This document shows positions 1 through 8,132 of a stretch of DNA of 64,000 nt, one piece after another (positions within the stretch are counted from its first letter, which is position 1; the number at the start of each line of letters is the position of its first letter). The notes beneath the pieces were generated by a model. That model saw only the letters and a list, made by a program, of their open reading frames with translations. It searched no databases and was not told where the DNA came from. The DNA is from CAZDRX01 sp964508225 (GTDB lineage Bacteria > Patescibacteriota > Gracilibacteria > Peribacterales > Peribacteraceae), in contig CAZDRX010000004.1 in NCBI GenBank assembly GCA_964508225.1, forward strand, positions 1 to 64,000. Direction: 5' to 3'. The translations under genes and the position numbers were made by a program.

Positions 1-2
1 TC

Positions 3-56
3 TCCACCCCCTCCGGCACCTCGCTCGGGGAGATCTGGTGGCAGCGTGTTCAGTAG
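3..56 (+). CDS. C-terminal end of an upstream gene (partial)
   Basis: An open frame runs from the window edge to a TAG at 54-56, giving 17 residues ending in EIWWQRVQ. It stops 3 nt before the mgtE start and would be the tail of a gene lying mostly outside the window. The fragment is too short to identify; it may be a chance open frame. Confidence 0.3.
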   Translation, partial: STPSGTSLGEIWWQRVQ

Positions 57-59
57 TTC

Positions 60-1088
60 ATGATGCATTCTATGACACATCACGTGCACCAGCGGCCGGA
101 CGAGAAGGACAAGCCGTCCTATCCCTACGACAGCGCTGGTCATGTCATGACAGGAAGAGTCCCGGTCGTCTCACCCGATCAGACGATGGGAGAGGTCTAT
201 GAGTTCCTGCATAGGAGCGCGGCAGACTACGACACCATCAACTATGTCTACGTTGTGGACAGCCAGAGAATGCTTCTCGGTGTTCTGTCCGTACGCGAGA
301 TTTTCTCCATGGAGAGGACTCGTCGTGTGGGTGATGTATGCGTGAAGGATCCGCTCTACTCGGTTCATCCCACTTCGCATCAGGAGCGTGCGGCGTACCT
401 TGCACTCAGGCATGGCATCAAGGCCATTCCGGTCGTGGACACCCACGGAAAATTCCTCGGGGAAGTGGCCGCAGATTCCATTCTCAGGATTCTGCACAAG
501 GAAATGCATGAGGATACCCTCAGACGTGCCGGTATCAGACACCCTGCCGCTGTGCATTCAACAGTGATGACGCTTTCACTCATCACATCCTTTCGGCATC
601 GGATTCCTTGGCTGCTGCTCGGACTGATTGGCGGAATTTTTGCTGCAAAAGTCATCGGCGCTTTTGATGAAGTTCTTTCCAAGAATCTTGTCCTGGCTTC
701 TTTTATCCCGCTCATTGTGTACATGAGCGGAGCTGTCGGCATGCAGATGGAGACCTACATCATACGTGATTTGGCAGTCGAGAAAGACATACCGTTTCTG
801 CGGTATCTCCTTCGAAATTGTGCGGTCGTTTTTTTCATAGGCTTCCTTCTGTCCTCTTTGCTCCTTGGCGCGCATGGACTCATTACGGGAGATTGGTACC
901 TTTCACTCGTCCTCGGATCGTCCCTGTTCGGCGCAATTTTTTCATCGGTCTTTACCGGCTTGCTCGTTCCGTATGTCTTCAGCAGATTTGCCCTCGACCC
1001 TGCGGATGCGACCGGACCCGTTGCCACCATCCTTCAGGACATCCTCAGTATCGTGATTTATTTCTCTATTGCGACGGTTCTTCTCTAG
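60..1088 (+). CDS. mgtE: MgtE-family magnesium transporter (short form)
   Basis: Predicted inner-membrane Mg2+ channel/transporter of 342 aa. Near the N-terminus is the MgtE signature-like YPYDSAGHVMT, followed by a pair of CBS domains (about residues 30-150) that in this family sense Mg2+. The C-terminal half (about 180-342) carries five hydrophobic segments and the family motif DPADATGPVATILQD near the end. Full MgtE proteins are about 450 aa and begin with a superhelical N domain; that domain is missing here. This is not a window-edge effect, because an in-frame TAG sits at 54-56 just before the ATG. The gene converges on folD with a 4-bp overlap. Family assignment is firm; ion specificity is inferred. 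Confidence 0.88.
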   Translation: MMHSMTHHVHQRPDEKDKPSYPYDSAGHVMTGRVPVVSPDQTMGEVYEFLHRSAADYDTINYVYVVDSQRMLLGVLSVREIFSMERTRRVGDVCVKDPLYSVHPTSHQERAAYLALRHGIKAIPVVDTHGKFLGEVAADSILRILHKEMHEDTLRRAGIRHPAAVHSTVMTLSLITSFRHRIPWLLLGLIGGIFAAKVIGAFDEVLSKNLVLASFIPLIVYMSGAVGMQMETYIIRDLAVEKDIPFLRYLLRNCAVVFFIGFLLSSLLLGAHGLITGDWYLSLVLGSSLFGAIFSSVFTGLLVPYVFSRFALDPADATGPVATILQDILSIVIYFSIATVLL

Positions 1089-1939
1089 CGGAGAGCCGCA
1101 AGCTGTCTCTTCTTTGCGGTGACACAATTCCGGATGAGACTTGCGACGGTGAGCGGTCCGACTCCTCCAGGAACAGGGGTGATGGCGGAAGCAACCGCTT
1201 TCACCGCTTCGAAGTCCACGTCCCCGCAGAGCTTGCCGTCCACGCGCGACACACCGATATCGATGACGACAGCGCCCGGCTTCACCATGTCCGCCGTGAT
1301 CATCTTCGCGGATCCTACTGCGGCGCAGAGGATGTCGGCCTGCAGCGTGAGTGACTTCAGATCTTTCGTTTTGCTGTGGCAGACCGTCACGGTCGCTCCC
1401 CGGTTCAGCAGCATCACGGCGAGGGGCTTACCCACAATATTGCTGCGTCCGATCACCACGGCGTGTTTTCCTTCCACAGGGATCTTGTAGTACTGCAGCA
1501 TCTCAAAAACTCCCGACGGAGTCGCCGGCGGAAGGTGTTCGAATTCTTTCGAGAGAAACATTTTGCCGAGGTTGTACGCACCGAATCCGTCCACATCCTT
1601 CTGCGGATCGATAGCGCGGATGACCTCGGGTACGGAGGATTGCAGTGCCCCCGGCAGCGGAAGCTGCACGATGAAGCCCGTCACGTCCGGATCCTTGTTC
1701 AGCATATCCACCGTATGGAGCAGCTCCTTCAGGGTGATTGCATCATCGAGGTGCCGGTGCTCGTGACGCAGTCCCACGGCTTCGCAGCTCAGGAGCTTCT
1801 GCCGGACGTAGCTGGCACTTGCCGGATCGTCTCCCACCTGCACGATGACGAGCTTGGGGTTGAGCTTCTTCACGTCGCTTTTCAGAGATTCGAGAAGCGC
1901 GTCGGCGACGGGACGGCCGGAGAGAAGCTGCGTGGTCAT
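1085..1939 (-). CDS. folD: Bifunctional methylenetetrahydrofolate dehydrogenase/cyclohydrolase FolD
   Basis: Cytosolic one-carbon enzyme interconverting 5,10-methylene-THF and 10-formyl-THF with NADP. The 284 aa match the usual length. Visible motifs are the substrate-site Lys region ASYVRQK, VQLPLPGAL, the signature KDVDGFGAYNLG, the Rossmann segment VVIGRSNIVGKPLAVML and the C-terminal TPVPGGVGPLTVASL. The start is set at 1939: a TAGGAT -10 hexamer ends 6 nt upstream and no SD precedes the ATG, suggesting a leaderless mRNA. It is transcribed divergently from the glycosyltransferase at 2030. Confidence 0.96.
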   Translation of the reverse strand: MTTQLLSGRPVADALLESLKSDVKKLNPKLVIVQVGDDPASASYVRQKLLSCEAVGLRHEHRHLDDAITLKELLHTVDMLNKDPDVTGFIVQLPLPGALQSSVPEVIRAIDPQKDVDGFGAYNLGKMFLSKEFEHLPPATPSGVFEMLQYYKIPVEGKHAVVIGRSNIVGKPLAVMLLNRGATVTVCHSKTKDLKSLTLQADILCAAVGSAKMITADMVKPGAVVIDIGVSRVDGKLCGDVDFEAVKAVASAITPVPGGVGPLTVASLIRNCVTAKKRQLAALR

Positions 1940-1945
1940 GGAGTG

Positions 1946-1951
1946 ATCCTA
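1946..1951 (-). promoter_or_regulatory. -10 box of folD (leaderless spacing)
   Basis: TAGGAT on the minus strand ends 6 nt before the folD ATG, so transcription would begin at or next to the start codon. Confidence 0.6.
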
Positions 1952-1988
1952 TCTCAAAATCCGCCCGCATTCACGGGCTTCGCGTCAA

Positions 1989-2018
1989 TTGCATTCATGG
2001 CATGGGGGCTCCTATGCT
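1989..2018 (+). promoter_or_regulatory. Promoter of the duplicated GT-C gene
   Basis: TTGCAT (1989-1994) and TATGCT (2013-2018) are separated by 18 bp. The predicted transcription start lies about 5 nt before the ATG at 2030, which supports that start over the in-frame ATG at 1997, which lies inside the promoter. Confidence 0.5.
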
Positions 2019-2029
2019 GTGCCTGTCTT

Positions 2030-4831
2030 ATGCCTAGGCAGAAAAACCCACAGAACCCAGAGCGGAGACCGTTCCGGCTTTTCGATGAGAAGGATCTTTT
2101 TGCAGAAGCATTCGCCATTTTTGTCGTGGCGGTCATTGCGGCAGGGTACCTCATCCCAAACAGCATCCATCACATTGTTCTCGCCGGCAGCGGACTCAGC
2201 AATGCGCCTTCGGAGCACCGCTATGACGATGTCGATTACGACAATATCGCCATCAGCCTGCTTCGCCACGGCACGTTTGCGTTCGACTGGGACAGTGAGG
2301 AGTGGCGGAGCCGGTTCCGGCCGTTCAACGGCGACGGACGCTTTGATCCCGTTTTCAATGACCGTCACGGCTACGGTCTCACGGGATTCAAGCCGCCGCT
2401 TGTGCCGTTTCTCATGAGCCTGGAGTACCGCGCGTTCGGCACCGGCTTTGCCGGAGCACGCATCATGCATCTTTCCTTCATGACGGCGGCCGTTCTCGCC
2501 GCGATTCTGTTTGCCGGATGGTTCGGGGGCTACTGGATGGCCGCCGTCACCGCGTTTGCCGTGCTCCTGCGGCCGCATCCGGTCATCTTCGGAACCATGC
2601 TCATGCCCGAGAGTGTCACGACGTTCTTCGTGACGGCATCCTCTCTGCTGCTGTTCTTTCTTCTCCGCAAGTCACGCCTGGATCCGGCAAGCACACACTG
2701 GGCCCTCGCCGCTCTCTCCGGCGTATCGGTCGGCCTTACGCTGCTCTCGCGGTCAATGTTCATTGTGTATTTCGCATGTCTGCTGCTTGCTGCGGCCCTG
2801 CATTGCTACACCCTTCGCCGGGATCCTCGGGCAAGGCCTGTTCTTATCCAGTGGTCGCTGTTCTTTGCCGCTGCGCTTGTCATCGTCACCCCCTGGTGGA
2901 TCCGCAACTGCATCGTCACGCGGCACTTTGCGCCGCTCGGAACACAGGGAACGATGGTCATTGCCGGATCGTATTCCGACGAGTCGTACGCCGATCACGG
3001 CGAGTGGAATTTCGAATCGTTCACCGCGGCGTATCATACGTTTGAGAACGAGCACAAAGATCTGCAGGTCCCTTCGGCGGAGCACGAGTATCTCCGCGGT
3101 CAGTACGGGAAAAGCGTCGCGTACGCATGGGCGCGGGAGCACTGGGACAAGCTTCCGTGGCTTCTGACCATGCGGGTGTATTCGTCCTTCTTCCACTTCC
3201 GCATTTTCCCCGGTGACATTCCCCTTCTCAGATTCCTCCTCGGGTTCTTGCTGCTTGCCGGGCTTGTCGGATGGATGCGCCATCCGGATTATCCGGTGTT
3301 TCTCGGTGTTTTTGTGATGAGTGTCGTGACTGCGGCGGCCACCTACGCCTCCGGCAGCATCTTTCTGACCCCTCTTGTTCCGGTGTTCGGTGTCACCACG
3401 GCCGGTATCCTCTTCTTCTTCCGCAAAAACGAGCGGGCTGAGCAGTGGGCGGATGCCTATCGCACTCTGTGCACAATCATTGCGGTCTGCATCGCCTGGA
3501 TCCGGAGATGGTTCCGCGTCATCGCCACCGTTCTCATCGCGGTCGTGACCGTCACCGTCATTGCGAATGTTACGGTCACTGCGGCACTGAAACGCTTCCA
3601 GACACTTTCGTTTCCGCCCGAATGCACGTGTGACGATGCCGACTATGAGAATATCGGCTTCAGGCTGTTCAAGGAACATGTCTACGGCTTCGACTGGAGG
3701 GATCCCGACTGGCGCAGGCGCTACGAAGCGTTCAATAGCAAGAGCTACTTCACCGAGTATCTGAAGCGCGATGCACGGCACATCACCACGTACGAGCCGC
3801 CGCTCCTTCCCATCACGATCAGCGTCATCTACCGGATCTTCGGCACGGGCTTTGCCGTTCCGCGGATCATGAACCTGACACTGATGTCGCTCGGATTCGC
3901 CGCAGCCATCGTCTTCAGCGGTCTCGAGCTCGGTGTCTTTGGCGCTCTGATTACGGCGCTCCTCATCTACTACCGGCAGCCGTATGACAATCTTGCCGTC
4001 TCGTTTTTCACCGAGGGAATGGCGACGTTTTTCTTCGGGGCGTTCTTCACGTCATTCTTTTTCCTTGCAAGGAGATCCGCGCAGGATCCCCAAACGGTAC
4101 AGACGGGCTTCGCTGTTCTCGCGGGGCTCAGTTTCGGTTTTCTCATTCTCACGAGGTCGATCTATGCGCTCTGGCTTCCATTCATTCTTCTTGCAGGGGT
4201 TATCCAGTATTTCCTCCGGAACCCCGTTCACCGCGGCGTGTTCCTGAAGACGTGGGTGTTCCTTATTCTTTCTTCCTGCATCGTGGCATCACCGTGGTGG
4301 ATCAGGAACAGCATTGTCTCAGGGCACTTCTTTCCGCTCGGATCGCAGGGCGGCACGAGTCTGCCGGGGGGCTACTCGGACGATTCATACAACAATGACG
4401 GAAATTGGGATTACTACGCCTTCCGCAGGCCGTACGATGAATTCGAGAACACGTACACCGATCCCCCCAATGCCGCTCCGGCGGAGAAGGAGTACTGGCG
4501 CGCTCGCCACAGCCAGCAGGCGGCACTCACGTGGATCCGCGAGAACCCCGAGAAGCTTCCGCGGCTTTTCTTCAAAAGGGTCAGCCTGCATCACATCGTG
4601 CTCGGATCGTGGATGACGACGTTCATGGTATTTGTGCTCGTGGCTGCGGGCGCAGCATGCTGGTTTTTCGTGCCCGGCGGATGGATTTTCCTTTTTATCC
4701 TCCTCACCGATGCGCTTGTCATCGGTGTCACGTACGAAGCCGGCGGCCGCTACGCTGTACCACTCGTTCCGGCCTTCAGTGTTGCGGCAGCGGGTGTTCT
4801 CCTGCTTCCCGGCCTTCTCAAAAAGAAATAA
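2030..4831 (+). CDS. Double-module GT-C glycosyltransferase (tandem internal duplication)
   Basis: A 933-aa polytopic membrane protein made of two homologous glycosyltransferase modules (about residues 25-455 and 525-925). Each has an N-terminal acidic motif of the GT-C type (DDVDYDN near 66, DDADYEN near 535), an aromatic FDW..W stretch, an FGTGFA loop, many transmembrane helices and a PWWIRN loop (about 289 and 755) followed by HF.PLG.QG and a SYSD/GYSD box. The offset between copies is about 468 residues. Family knowledge suggests a polyprenyl-phosphate-sugar-dependent transferase (GT39/GT83-like) acting on the outer face of the membrane; substrate is unknown. The open frame extends upstream across folD, but the promoter at 1989-2018 and overlap with folD favour the ATG at 2030 (alternative 1997). 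Confidence 0.8.
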   Translation: MPRQKNPQNPERRPFRLFDEKDLFAEAFAIFVVAVIAAGYLIPNSIHHIVLAGSGLSNAPSEHRYDDVDYDNIAISLLRHGTFAFDWDSEEWRSRFRPFNGDGRFDPVFNDRHGYGLTGFKPPLVPFLMSLEYRAFGTGFAGARIMHLSFMTAAVLAAILFAGWFGGYWMAAVTAFAVLLRPHPVIFGTMLMPESVTTFFVTASSLLLFFLLRKSRLDPASTHWALAALSGVSVGLTLLSRSMFIVYFACLLLAAALHCYTLRRDPRARPVLIQWSLFFAAALVIVTPWWIRNCIVTRHFAPLGTQGTMVIAGSYSDESYADHGEWNFESFTAAYHTFENEHKDLQVPSAEHEYLRGQYGKSVAYAWAREHWDKLPWLLTMRVYSSFFHFRIFPGDIPLLRFLLGFLLLAGLVGWMRHPDYPVFLGVFVMSVVTAAATYASGSIFLTPLVPVFGVTTAGILFFFRKNERAEQWADAYRTLCTIIAVCIAWIRRWFRVIATVLIAVVTVTVIANVTVTAALKRFQTLSFPPECTCDDADYENIGFRLFKEHVYGFDWRDPDWRRRYEAFNSKSYFTEYLKRDARHITTYEPPLLPITISVIYRIFGTGFAVPRIMNLTLMSLGFAAAIVFSGLELGVFGALITALLIYYRQPYDNLAVSFFTEGMATFFFGAFFTSFFFLARRSAQDPQTVQTGFAVLAGLSFGFLILTRSIYALWLPFILLAGVIQYFLRNPVHRGVFLKTWVFLILSSCIVASPWWIRNSIVSGHFFPLGSQGGTSLPGGYSDDSYNNDGNWDYYAFRRPYDEFENTYTDPPNAAPAEKEYWRARHSQQAALTWIRENPEKLPRLFFKRVSLHHIVLGSWMTTFMVFVLVAAGAACWFFVPGGWIFLFILLTDALVIGVTYEAGGRYAVPLVPAFSVAAAGVLLLPGLLKKK

Positions 4832-4898
4832 GCAATGAGAACTTCCGGTGCTAGGTCGACACTTACTTCGGCTTTTACAGAAATCCCTGCGGAAACCA

Positions 4899-5489
4899 TC
4901 ATCTCTTCTTGACCGCATCCAGAATCCGTTTTGCTGCTTCGTCGAGTGTTCCCGAGGTATCGATCATCTGCACGGACGGATCTTCCGCTCCTGCCTTCTC
5001 GTACAGGTCGTAGATTTTCTTCTGGAAGTTCGTATTCTCGAAGACATCGAGCTGTTTGCGCTTCTGGATGCGCTCAAGGCAGACGTGCAGCGGCGGCAGC
5101 GCGATCATCATGATGTCGGGCTCGAGGAACGGCGTGTTCACTCTGACGAGCCAGTCGGGATCCAAGCCCAGCGCTTCGCCGTAGATGAGCGTGGAGATCA
5201 CATAGCGATCGGAGATCACGGTCTTGCCTGCTTCCAGCGCGGGCTTGATCACTTTCTCGATGTGCCATGCACGGTCAGCGCAGAAGAGGAGCTGGAGAGC
5301 GGTCGGGGACGGGATCGACTTGAGTTTGAGCTGTTCACGGATGAAAAGCCCGATCGGACAGTCCGTCGGCTCTGCGGTGAGGATCACGTCTCTGCCTTCT
5401 CTTGCGAGAGCTTCGGCAAGGATCCGGCTGTGGGTGGTGGTGCCGGAGCCGTCGGGGCCTTCGAGGACGATGAACTGACCTTTGGTCAT
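4899..5489 (-). CDS. tmk: Thymidylate kinase
   Basis: Phosphorylates dTMP to dTDP for DNA synthesis; 196 aa, typical for the family. The P-loop is near the N-terminus (LEGPDGSGTTTHS), followed by EPTDCPIG, the DR(Y/H) motif in VISDRYVISTLIYGEAL and the Q/R-rich lid region around RIQKRKQLD. The start at 5489 is supported by TATACT ending 6 nt upstream with no SD. The gene converges on the GT-C gene, with a 67-bp gap in which I see no terminator. Confidence 0.95.
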   Translation of the reverse strand: MTKGQFIVLEGPDGSGTTTHSRILAEALAREGRDVILTAEPTDCPIGLFIREQLKLKSIPSPTALQLLFCADRAWHIEKVIKPALEAGKTVISDRYVISTLIYGEALGLDPDWLVRVNTPFLEPDIMMIALPPLHVCLERIQKRKQLDVFENTNFQKKIYDLYEKAGAEDPSVQMIDTSGTLDEAAKRILDAVKKR

Positions 5490-5495
5490 GGGGTG

Positions 5496-5501
5496 AGTAT
5501 A
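5496..5501 (-). promoter_or_regulatory. -10 box of tmk (leaderless spacing)
   Basis: TATACT on the minus strand ends 6 nt before the tmk ATG. CGGACA lies 17 bp further upstream as a possible -35. That -35 falls in the first hairpin of the element at 5509-5757. Confidence 0.6.
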
Positions 5502-5508
5502 CCTCTAC

Positions 5509-5757
5509 GTTCTTTTCTTGTCCGAGCGACAAGAAAAGAACCAAAAGAAGCGCGTGTGCGCCAACTCCCACGGCTCGCTAGCGCTCGCCAGACCACCTGG
5601 CCCCCACCGTGGCGCGCCATCCCACCCTCTGTCATTTAAGAAGCCCGAGTACTCATACCGAAGATTGCGCTTCATGTCCGAAGCTCGCCTGCAGGCGAGC
5701 GAGTTCTGAAGCGCACAAGTTTTCTTGGTTACTTCTTTGGCGCCCCAAAGAAGTAAC
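5509..5757. repeat. Hairpin-bounded intergenic element
   Basis: A 249-bp non-coding block between tmk and the 63-aa gene. The left end is a perfect 14-bp inverted repeat (5509-5522 with 5528-5541, loop CGAGC). The right end is a perfect 13-bp inverted repeat (5728-5740 with 5745-5757, loop CGCC). Just inside these hairpins, CCAAAAGAAGCGCG-TGTGCGC (from 5541) and the complement of GCGCACAAGTTTTCTTGG form a second, imperfect set of inverted arms. An 18-nt perfect palindrome lies at 5683-5700. Short open frames cross it on both strands but have no gene-like start signal. It may be a non-autonomous mobile repeat or a structured RNA; I cannot check copy number. Confidence 0.6.
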
Positions 5758-5763
5758 ACATCG

Positions 5764-5955
5764 TTACACTTTGCTCACCAAATCATTCAGCGTGTGCGTG
5801 AGCGCCTTCACCGCGCCTTTGAGCGGCATCTTGTTGAGCGAGTACACGATCTGCGTGTTCTCAGGCTCAGTCTGCATGCCGATGACGATGAAGCCGGGGA
5901 ACGGCAGGCTCTGGAGGAATTCTTCGCACTTCTTCTGGATTTCGGGGGTGTTCAT
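5764..5955 (-). CDS. Small conserved-looking protein of 63 aa
   Basis: Soluble protein with a short helical N-terminus, a beta-like stretch (FPGFIVIGMQ) and a helical C-terminus ending in LNDLVSKV. I do not recognise the family. It lies directly behind the groEL terminator, whose stem ends 17 nt before its ATG, so it would be expressed by read-through of the groE operon or from a promoter I cannot see. Like groES and groEL it has a pyrimidine-rich leader (TTCACCCCCACC) instead of an SD. Confidence 0.55.
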   Translation of the reverse strand: MNTPEIQKKCEEFLQSLPFPGFIVIGMQTEPENTQIVYSLNKMPLKGAVKALTHTLNDLVSKV

Positions 5956-5965
5956 GGTGGGGGTG

Positions 5966-5995
5966 AAAAGAAAAGGGCTCCTTGCGGAGCCCTTT
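5966..5995 (-). terminator. Intrinsic terminator of the groES-groEL operon
   Basis: A perfect 10-bp stem (5972-5981 with 5986-5995, loop TTGC) stands 9 nt after the groEL stop, followed on the minus strand by TTTTCTTTT (5966-5974). Confidence 0.9.
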
Positions 5996-6004
5996 GATTA
6001 GCGG

Positions 6005-7645
6005 TTAGAACTCTCCCATCCCTCCCATGCCACCCGGCATCTGAGGCATAGCAGGAGCGTCTTTCTTCGGAGCATCCACGATGCCGACTTCGATCGTGAG
6101 GAACATGGCGGCGACGGACGCGGCGTTCTGCAACGCTGAGCGCGTGACCTTCTTCGGGTCGATGATACCGGCGGCGATCAAGTCTTCCACCTTCTCGTTC
6201 GTCACGTTGTAGCCCATCTTGCTCTCCTTGGCCTGCTTGATGTGCTCGACGATGACAGAGCCTTCGAGCCCTGCGTTCTGCGCGATATTCTTGGTCGGGT
6301 AGACCAAGGCCATCTTCACGATGTCGATACCGATCTGCTCGTCTTCGTTCGCACCCTTCTTGCTTTCGATCGCCTTGAGCGCGTGGATGAGAGCGGCTCC
6401 TCCTCCGGCTACGATGCCTTCCTCGGCAGCGGCGCGCGTTGCGGAGAGAGCGTCTTCCACACGGTGCTGGAGCTCCTTCTGCTCCACTTCCGTCGCGGCA
6501 CCGACCTTGATGACGGCGACACCGCCGCTCAGCTTGGCCATACGCTCCTGAAGCTTCTCGCGGTCGAAGTCACTCTTCGTGTTCTCGATCGCGCCCTTGA
6601 TCTCTTCGACTCTGGCGGCGATCTCCTTCTTGTCACCCGAACCGTCCACGATGAGCGTGTTGTCCTTCGTGATGACGATCTTCGCGGCGTGTCCGAGGTC
6701 GGCGAGCGTGGCGTTCTCGAGCTTGAGGCCGACTTCCTCGCTGATGACGCGTCCACCCGTGAGGATGGCGATGTCCTTCAGCATCTCCTTGCGGCGGTCA
6801 CCGAAGGCGGGAGCCTTCACCGCGACGGCGGTGAATGTACCGCGGAGCTTATTCACGACGAGGGTTGCGAGCGCTTCGCCTTCGATGTTCTCGGCGATGA
6901 TGACGATTTCCTTCTTGCCGCTCTGGGCGAGCTGCTCGAGGACGGGGAGGATCTCCTGGATCGAACCGATCTTCTTGTCCGTGATGAGGATGGACGGGTT
7001 CTTGAAGACCGCTTCCATGCGGGCGGGGTCGGTCACGAAGTACGCCGAGATGTAACCCGAGTCGAACTGCATGCCTTCCACGTACTCCTTCTCCATACCC
7101 ATGGTCTGGCCGGCCTCGACGGTGACGACACCATCGCTACCCACCTGATCCATGACTTCGGAGATGATCTTGCCGACTTCCTTGTCCTGCGCGGAGATCG
7201 TCGCGACGGCGGCGAATTCCTCTTTGGTGGAAATATCCTTCTTCTGCTTCTCGAGATCGGCCACGACGGCGTCGACCGCCTTCATGATGCCGTTCTTCAT
7301 CGAGATCGCGTTGGCACCCGCGGTGAGGAACTTGAGTCCTTCCGTGATCATGCCTTCGGCGAGCACCGTCGCGGTGGTCGTACCGTCACCGGCGGCATCG
7401 TTCGTCTTCGTCGCGGCTTCCTTCACGAGCTGTGCGCCCATGTTTTCCCATGCATCCTCGAGCTCAATCTCCTTGGCGACCGTGACACCGTCTTTCGTGA
7501 CAGTGGGCGCTCCGTAGGGTTTGGCGATGAGAGCATTGCGTCCGTTCGGACCCATGGTCACGCGGACGGCGTTCGCGAGTTTGCGGATACCGGCGACGAT
7601 CTTGTGACGCGCGTCGTCTCCGAAGGTGAGAATCTTTGCTGACAT
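6005..7645 (-). CDS. groL: Chaperonin GroEL (60 kDa)
   Basis: ATP-dependent folding chamber subunit that works with GroES in the cytosol; 546 aa, standard length. The N-terminus contains the nucleotide-binding GPNGRNALI and DGTTTATVLAEGM segments, and the C-terminus ends in a GGMGGM tail. It is the second gene of a groES-groEL operon (49-bp gap) controlled by a CIRCE operator and closed by a strong terminator. No SD precedes the ATG; the 19 nt upstream are mostly C and T. Confidence 0.98.
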   Translation of the reverse strand: MSAKILTFGDDARHKIVAGIRKLANAVRVTMGPNGRNALIAKPYGAPTVTKDGVTVAKEIELEDAWENMGAQLVKEAATKTNDAAGDGTTTATVLAEGMITEGLKFLTAGANAISMKNGIMKAVDAVVADLEKQKKDISTKEEFAAVATISAQDKEVGKIISEVMDQVGSDGVVTVEAGQTMGMEKEYVEGMQFDSGYISAYFVTDPARMEAVFKNPSILITDKKIGSIQEILPVLEQLAQSGKKEIVIIAENIEGEALATLVVNKLRGTFTAVAVKAPAFGDRRKEMLKDIAILTGGRVISEEVGLKLENATLADLGHAAKIVITKDNTLIVDGSGDKKEIAARVEEIKGAIENTKSDFDREKLQERMAKLSGGVAVIKVGAATEVEQKELQHRVEDALSATRAAAEEGIVAGGGAALIHALKAIESKKGANEDEQIGIDIVKMALVYPTKNIAQNAGLEGSVIVEHIKQAKESKMGYNVTNEKVEDLIAAGIIDPKKVTRSALQNAASVAAMFLTIEVGIVDAPKKDAPAMPQMPGGMGGMGEF

Positions 7646-7694
7646 GGTGAGAAGGGGAATGGAGAATTGAGAATTGAAAATTGAGAATTCTTTT

Positions 7695-8051
7695 CTACTT
7701 CACGATGCCGAGAACGGAATCGAGGTGGAGGATTTTCACTTCCACGTCTTTGCCTGCCTTCGTCTTCAGCTTCACGTCGTCGCCGGCGTATTTGCCGAAG
7801 AGCACGATGTCACCGATCTTGAGGTGAGCGTGCGGATCGGGGGAGAGGACTCCTTTGTCATTCATGATGCCGCCTTTGCCAAGCGCGATGACGGCTCCCT
7901 CCTGAGGCTTGTCCTTCGAGGCCGTATCGGGGATGACGATGCCGGAAGCGGAGACCTGCTCCTTCTCCATGGGCTGGACGATCACGCGATCGCTGAGCGG
8001 CTGGATGGAGACGGCCAGTTCTTCGACTTTGACGCTGGTCTTGGAGGACAT
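7695..8051 (-). CDS. groES: Co-chaperonin GroES (10 kDa)
   Basis: Forms the heptameric lid of GroEL. The 118-residue product has the canonical PLSDRVIVQPM strand, the mobile-loop region after SASGIVIP and the C-terminal VLFGKYAGDDVK...LHLDSVLG. The open frame extends to an ATG at 8102, but family alignment favours the ATG at 8051, which still leaves about 15 residues more than usual at the N-terminus. Expression is from a TTGACG-N17-TAAACT promoter overlapped by a CIRCE element, so HrcA repression and heat induction are expected. The leader of about 60 nt has no SD. Confidence 0.96.
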   Translation of the reverse strand: MSSKTSVKVEELAVSIQPLSDRVIVQPMEKEQVSASGIVIPDTASKDKPQEGAVIALGKGGIMNDKGVLSPDPHAHLKIGDIVLFGKYAGDDVKLKTKAGKDVEVKILHLDSVLGIVK

Positions 8052-8105
8052 AGAAGGGAAAGGGAATGGATACGAAATTGGCCGCTTAACCGCGGCTGTC
8101 ATTGA

Positions 8106-8132
8106 TTATCACTCTCTAGTTTAGAGTGCTAG
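8106..8132 (-). promoter_or_regulatory. CIRCE operator (HrcA binding site)
   Basis: Inverted repeat CTAGCACTC-N9-GAGTGATAA on the minus strand (8106-8114 and 8124-8132 with a 9-nt spacer), close to the consensus TTAGCACTC-N9-GAGTGCTAA. It overlaps the groES promoter. hrcA itself is not in the window. Confidence 0.93.

Noticed and set aside
1376..1996. 207-codon upstream extension of the GT-C gene
   Set aside because: It lies opposite folD, upstream of the promoter at 1989-2018, and reads as low-quality sequence.
5505..5759. Open frames of 84 and 63 codons crossing the hairpin-bounded element
   Set aside because: They read through perfect hairpins, use no plausible start signal and give low-complexity Arg/Pro/Trp-rich peptides.
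6242..7642. Open 466-codon frame on the plus strand opposite groEL
   Set aside because: Highly conserved groEL is certain; the opposite frame is His/Asp/Arg-rich shadow sequence.
8052..8102. 17-codon N-terminal extension of GroES from ATG 8102
   Set aside because: Family alignment does not need it and the stretch is Pro/Phe-rich leader sequence; the ATG at 8051 already gives a slightly long protein.
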